This document shows positions 4,494 through 7,392 of a stretch of 7,392 bases of DNA, in pieces. This stretch comes from an uncultured Thalassolituus sp. (GTDB lineage: Bacteria > Pseudomonadota > Gammaproteobacteria > Pseudomonadales > Oceanobacteraceae), in the NCBI GenBank assembly GCA_913054055.1, contig CAJXIT010000169.1, positions 1-7,392 of the forward strand, read 5' to 3'. The number at the start of each line of letters is the position of its first letter. The stretch's first letter is position 1. The translations under genes and the position numbers were made by a program. Below the pieces are notes generated by a model. That model had not been told where the DNA came from. It saw nothing but the letters and a program-made list of their open reading frames with translations, and searched no databases.

Positions 4494-6108
4494 CCTTGAA
4501 TTCACTGACGATGGATTTTAATTGCTCAGCTTGTGCGGATAGGCTTTCAGTGGCTTCAGATGTAGACTTTGCATCTTCAACCGTTTGCTCAGAGAAACCA
4601 TCGATGCGCACAATGTTTTCGCTAACGGTTTCAGCCACTGTTTTTTGTTCGTCGGTACTGCTGGCCACCATAGAGTTCATTTGGTTTATGGTGTTGATAG
4701 AGCTAATAATGGCTTCTAAGGAATCACCAGTGACCTTAGATTGCTCAACAGCTTGGTAAGCCTGATCTTTCGATTTTTCCATGACCTCAACTGCTTGTTG
4801 TGCTCCAGTTAATAGGCCACTAATAATGGTCTCAATTTGATCAGTACTTTCACCGGTTCTTCCTGCAAGGGTGCGAACTTCATCCGCAACCACGGCAAAG
4901 CCTCGGCCTTGCTCTCCAGCGCGTGCAGCTTCTATGGCAGCATTTAATGCCAATAAATTAGTTTGGTCTGCGATGGAGCGAATATCTTGCGATGCTGACG
5001 AAATGGTTTGAACTTGTTCGGATAACTTTTGAATGACATTACGTGCTGATTCAATTTCTTCTGCCAAGTGCGTAATCGAGTGAATACTTTCTTGCACAAC
5101 ATTGTGGCTATTTTCGGATTCATTGTTGGCTTGTTGCGTTGCCGTAGCCGCTTCGCTTGCATTGTTTGAAACTTCTTGAGCGGTTTGAGACATTTCTGCC
5201 ACTGCGGTGGCCACCTGTTGAATTTCGTGTTGTTGATTTTCGATCCCTGTGCGAGTGTGTTGGGCAATTTTATAAACGTCATCCGCACCCTGTGTGACCC
5301 CATACGATAAATTTGTTAATACTTTTATCATGAGTTGCAAGTGTGTTACAAAGCCATTGAAGCGATCTACTAATAATCCCACTTCATCTTTTGCTTTGGT
5401 TTCAAGGCGAACTGTTAAATCCCCTTTTCCTGTTGACATACCTTCTAATTCTTTGATGATGCGGAACAAATTTTTGGTAATGTTCTGCGACACTAACCAA
5501 GCACTGATGCATAAAATAACAATAACGATAGCGCCCAGAATGAGGCCTGTATTAAGCGCCATTTGACTCTCTTGGTTTGCGTATTCTAGGCGTTTGCCAA
5601 AGTCCACCAAGGCTCTTTCTCGAAATTTCTTTAATGAATCGGTGAAGCTTTTGTAATTACTGTGCATCACGTTGGCCATGCTGGCCATTTTTGATAATTC
5701 TATGGTGCCGTTAATCATACCTTCTGTAAGATTTTTCGCGCTGCTCATATAAACAGCCAACCCTTTTGATAGCTGCTCGCTTTCATTCTGATAAATGGGT
5801 TCGAGTGTGCGAATTTGTAATAGCAGTTTATCGATGTTGTTTTGATGAACTTTCCCGTCGGCAATTAATTCCAGCTCACCTTCAGCCAGTGCCGTTTGCA
5901 TGGCGTTTCTTGCTTCAAATAAAGACAACCAAATTTGCCCTGTTAAATCCAAAACAGGAAAGTTAACACTTTGAATCTTTTCTAAGCGCACAGTATTGTT
6001 TTGGTTGGCTTGATAGTTAAATGCTAAGTAGCTGATGAAACCTAAGGCGCCGATCAGGGCGATACTCAGAATCTTATATTTAAGAGACAGTACGGAAAAA
6101 AACTGCAT
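4489..6108 (-). CDS. Methyl-accepting chemotaxis protein
   Basis: This is a transmembrane chemoreceptor (539 aa) that passes ligand signals to CheA/CheW. A short cytoplasmic N terminus is followed by a first membrane helix (about 13-31). A predicted helical periplasmic sensor of about 150 residues (32-184) comes next, probably of the four-helix-bundle kind. The second membrane helix (about 185-207) leads into a HAMP domain (about 208-261; includes KDEVGLLVDRFNGF). The rest is the coiled-coil signalling domain. Its hairpin tip, roughly 376-416, contains the near-invariant NAAIEAARAGEQGRGFAVV, and the arms on either side are about equal in length. Glu/Gln-rich stretches such as VATAVAEMSQTAQEV (299-313) are likely methylation sites. 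The C terminus, SEFKV, lacks the NWETF-type CheR tether. AGGA lies five bases before the ATG. No che gene is nearby, so it is a stand-alone receptor; its ligand cannot be inferred. Confidence 0.95.
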   Translation of the reverse strand: MQFFSVLSLKYKILSIALIGALGFISYLAFNYQANQNNTVRLEKIQSVNFPVLDLTGQIWLSLFEARNAMQTALAEGELELIADGKVHQNNIDKLLLQIRTLEPIYQNESEQLSKGLAVYMSSAKNLTEGMINGTIELSKMASMANVMHSNYKSFTDSLKKFRERALVDFGKRLEYANQESQMALNTGLILGAIVIVILCISAWLVSQNITKNLFRIIKELEGMSTGKGDLTVRLETKAKDEVGLLVDRFNGFVTHLQLMIKVLTNLSYGVTQGADDVYKIAQHTRTGIENQQHEIQQVATAVAEMSQTAQEVSNNASEAATATQQANNESENSHNVVQESIHSITHLAEEIESARNVIQKLSEQVQTISSASQDIRSIADQTNLLALNAAIEAARAGEQGRGFAVVADEVRTLAGRTGESTDQIETIISGLLTGAQQAVEVMEKSKDQAYQAVEQSKVTGDSLEAIISSINTINQMNSMVASSTDEQKTVAETVSENIVRIDGFSEQTVEDAKSTSEATESLSAQAEQLKSIVSEFKV

Positions 6109-6122
6109 GCTAGTCCTTTAGC

Positions 6123-6139
6123 CCTTAGTGTATCTAAGG
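6123..6139. repeat. Small inverted repeat in the receptor-gene leader
   Basis: CCTTAG (6123-6128) pairs with CTAAGG (6134-6139) over a five-base loop, and the pairing extends to AGC/GCT with a one-base bulge. It sits directly upstream of the receptor's ribosome binding site (AGGA at 6114-6117) and could modulate translation. It is short enough to be chance. Confidence 0.3.
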
Positions 6140-6151
6140 CTATCCTTGAAA

Positions 6152-6157
6152 ATTATA
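6152..6157 (-). promoter_or_regulatory. Candidate -10 element for the chemotaxis receptor gene
   Basis: A perfect TATAAT on the minus strand lies 43 bp before the receptor ATG, past the min terminator, where a promoter is required. The -35 region is poor (CTAAAC at 17 bp; TTGTCT at 21 bp). A perfect TTGACA further upstream (about 6213-6218) has no well-placed -10. I saw no clear sigma-28 or sigma-54 site, although many chemoreceptors use one. Confidence 0.35.
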
Positions 6158-6280
6158 AACCCACTTATATTTAGGTTTAGACAAGGCTATGCAGGGGATC
6201 AAGTACGATTGTTGTCAAAAGGCGAATAATTGTCAGTTTCTATTGGACTGTCTTGTTCTGACTAATGAATTGTTGGGGGA

Positions 6281-6316
6281 CAATAAAAAAGCCAGAGCTT
6301 TTTAGGCTCTGGCTTT
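6281..6316 (-). terminator. Intrinsic terminator of the min operon
   Basis: GCCAGAGC (6291-6298) pairs with GCTCTGGC (6306-6313) around a seven-base loop, extended by AAA/TTT on the outside. Read on the minus strand, the stem is followed by a run of Ts (6285-6290). It begins 18 bp after the minE stop and insulates the min operon from the chemotaxis gene downstream. Confidence 0.9.
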
Positions 6317-6334
6317 AGGGGGATTCAGTCAGTT

Positions 6335-6583
6335 TTAGTTTGGAAGCGTGATGTTTAGTTCTAATACTGAGAGGGTATCCTGATTTTCAATTTGAACTTG
6401 GATGTCTTCGTCATCCACATTCACATACTTAGAAATGACCGCCATTATTTCACGCTGCATGGCAGGTAAGTAATCAGGGGCATTACGCTGATTGCGTTCA
6501 TGGGCCACTAATACTTGTAGGCGCTCTTTTGCAATGGATGCAGTTGGCTTAGGGTCTTCTTTGAAGAAGCTTAACAATCCCAT
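6335..6583 (-). CDS. minE: Cell division topological specificity factor MinE
   Basis: MinE binds membrane-bound MinD, stimulates its ATPase and drives the pole-to-pole oscillation that confines the MinC division inhibitor to the poles. The 82-aa product has the amphipathic N terminus (MGLLSFF) that contacts the membrane. It then has the MinD-binding, anti-MinCD segment (about 13-30, with IAKERLQVLVAHER) and the dimerisation/topology domain with YLPAMQREIMAVISKYV and the closing LELNITLP. The frame can be extended four codons to a TTG at 6593-6595, but that TTG is part of the GGAGG ribosome binding site and the extra residues are not in the family, so the ATG at 6581-6583 is the start. The minD stop ends one base before this ATG, implying translational coupling. 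It is somewhat shorter at the C terminus than the 88-aa E. coli protein, ending at LPN. Confidence 0.97.
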   Translation of the reverse strand: MGLLSFFKEDPKPTASIAKERLQVLVAHERNQRNAPDYLPAMQREIMAVISKYVNVDDEDIQVQIENQDTLSVLELNITLPN

Positions 6584-6584
6584 G

Positions 6585-7391
6585 TTATCCTCCAAATACG
6601 CGCGCTAAGAAGCCTTTCTTTTGGGCTTCTAAAAATCTATGGGGAATGTCTTCTCCCACTAAACGAGCAACGGCGTCAGCATAAGCTTGGCCAGCATCGC
6701 ATTCCTGATCAAGAATAACCGGTGCTCCTTGGTTAGATGCTTTTAAGACATCTGTAGATTCTGGAATCACGCCTAGTAAGTTCACGGCTAATATTTCTTC
6801 TACATCAGTTACGCTCAGCATTTCACCGTCTTCAACACGCTTAGGGTTGTAACGGGTTAGCAGTAAGTGTTCGGCCACTTGTTCGCCGTTTTCAGCTTTA
6901 CGACTTTTACTTTGCAATATGCCCAGAATGCGATCGCTGTCGCGAACCGAACTCACTTCAGGGTTGGTGACAATGATGGCTTCATCGGCAAAATACAGCG
7001 CCATTTGAGCACCATGCTCGATGCCGGCCGGGCTGTCACAGATGATAAAATCAAAATCTTGTTTTAATTCATTGAGCACGTTTTCAACCCCTTCTTTAGT
7101 TAGGGCGTCTTTGTCACGGGTTTGGCTGGCAGGTAAAATATAGAGGTTGTCAGTGCGCTTATCTTTGATCAAAGTTTGCTTTAAATTCGAATCACCGTTG
7201 ATCACATTTACAAAATCGTAAACCACACGGCGTTCACAGCCCATAATTAAATCAAGGTTACGTAAGCCTACATCAAAATCGATGACAACGGTTTTATAGC
7301 CATTAAGGGCAAGTCCAGTACTGATGGCCGCACTGGTGGTGGTTTTTCCGACGCCACCTTTACCTGAGGTTACAACGATGATTTTTGACAT
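6585..7391 (-). CDS. minD: Septum site-determining protein MinD
   Basis: MinD is the membrane-cycling ATPase of the Min system. ATP-bound dimers bind the inner membrane, recruit MinC to block FtsZ ring assembly near the poles, and are released by MinE. The protein is complete (268 aa; E. coli has 270). It has the deviant Walker A SGKGGVGKT (9-17) with signature Lys11 and catalytic Lys16. Switch I is in VIDFDVGLRNLDLIMG (36-51) with Asp38 and Asp40, and the Walker B-like CDSPAG (118-123) contains Asp119. The strongly conserved CERRVVYDFVNVI and NPEVSSVRDSDRILGIL segments follow. The C-terminal amphipathic membrane-targeting helix is present (about 255-268, KKGFLARVFGG). The ATG at 7389-7391 is one base from the window edge, so its ribosome binding site and the expected minC are not visible. 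minE follows after a single base. Confidence 0.98.
   Translation of the reverse strand: MSKIIVVTSGKGGVGKTTTSAAISTGLALNGYKTVVIDFDVGLRNLDLIMGCERRVVYDFVNVINGDSNLKQTLIKDKRTDNLYILPASQTRDKDALTKEGVENVLNELKQDFDFIICDSPAGIEHGAQMALYFADEAIIVTNPEVSSVRDSDRILGILQSKSRKAENGEQVAEHLLLTRYNPKRVEDGEMLSVTDVEEILAVNLLGVIPESTDVLKASNQGAPVILDQECDAGQAYADAVARLVGEDIPHRFLEAQKKGFLARVFGG
6589..6593 (-). promoter_or_regulatory. minE ribosome binding site inside the end of minD
   Basis: GGAGG on the minus strand overlaps the final two glycine codons of minD (GGA GGA TAA) and lies five bases before the minE ATG. Its placement settles the minE start and couples its translation to minD. Confidence 0.85.
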
Positions 7392-7392
7392 G

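Noticed and set aside
4454..4759. Plus-strand open frame of 101 codons
   Set aside because: It is antisense to the C-terminal part of the chemotaxis receptor. Its composition reflects the complement of the coiled-coil codons.
4944..5303. Minus-strand open frame of 119 codons
   Set aside because: It is an alternative frame within the receptor's conserved signalling domain, so it cannot be the functional frame there.
5294..5966. Two plus-strand open frames (5294-5566 and 5766-5966)
   Set aside because: Both are antisense to the receptor's membrane, HAMP and sensor region, with no initiation signals or family resemblance.
6867..7067. Plus-strand open frame of 66 codons
   Set aside because: It is antisense to minD, which is conserved throughout this stretch.
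1..7392. Mobile element, phage, defence system or CRISPR array
   Set aside because: There is no transposase, integrase, terminal inverted repeat, direct-repeat array or tRNA. Apart from the unknown gene at 299-889, every gene is an ordinary chromosomal one.

Overview
The window looks like ordinary chromosomal DNA of a Gram-negative gammaproteobacterium. The evidence is an outer-membrane phospholipase A with the full catalytic set, and MinD and MinE proteins very close in sequence to the enterobacterial ones. The moderately AT-rich sequence and the mix of genes would fit a marine, Oceanospirillales-like lineage. That genus-level placement is a guess, since no ribosomal RNA or other taxonomic marker is present. 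I see no mobile element, CRISPR array, tRNA, rRNA or phage gene.

Layout. Positions 1-298 carry no convincing gene. They hold the possible tail of a gene from the left, a dense cluster of short palindromes (215-255) and a 9-nt tandem repeat (259-276), all ahead of one plus-strand gene. That gene (299-889) encodes a very acidic cytoplasmic protein that I do not recognise. A strong bidirectional terminator (917-948) separates it from everything else, and all remaining genes are on the minus strand.

Read in the minus direction from the right edge, the genes are minD (6585-7391) and minE (6335-6583), then a terminator (6281-6316). A methyl-accepting chemotaxis protein follows (4489-6108), then mtnA of methionine salvage (3375-4433), pldA (2345-3301) and a biosynthetic-type acetyl-CoA acetyltransferase (973-2151). 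minD and minE are one base apart and are the distal part of a minCDE operon whose minC must lie just beyond the right edge. The four genes from the chemotaxis receptor to the thiolase have gaps of 55, 73 and 193 bp with no canonical intrinsic terminator between them. Read-through is possible, but their functions (signalling, sulfur salvage, membrane lipid turnover, acyl-CoA metabolism) do not form one pathway.

Worth a second look are the unrecognised acidic protein and its unusual leader, and the perfect inverted repeats in the gaps at 2254-2290, 3354-3378 and 4451-4470, none of which looks like a classical terminator. I found no convincing evidence of a new multi-gene system.
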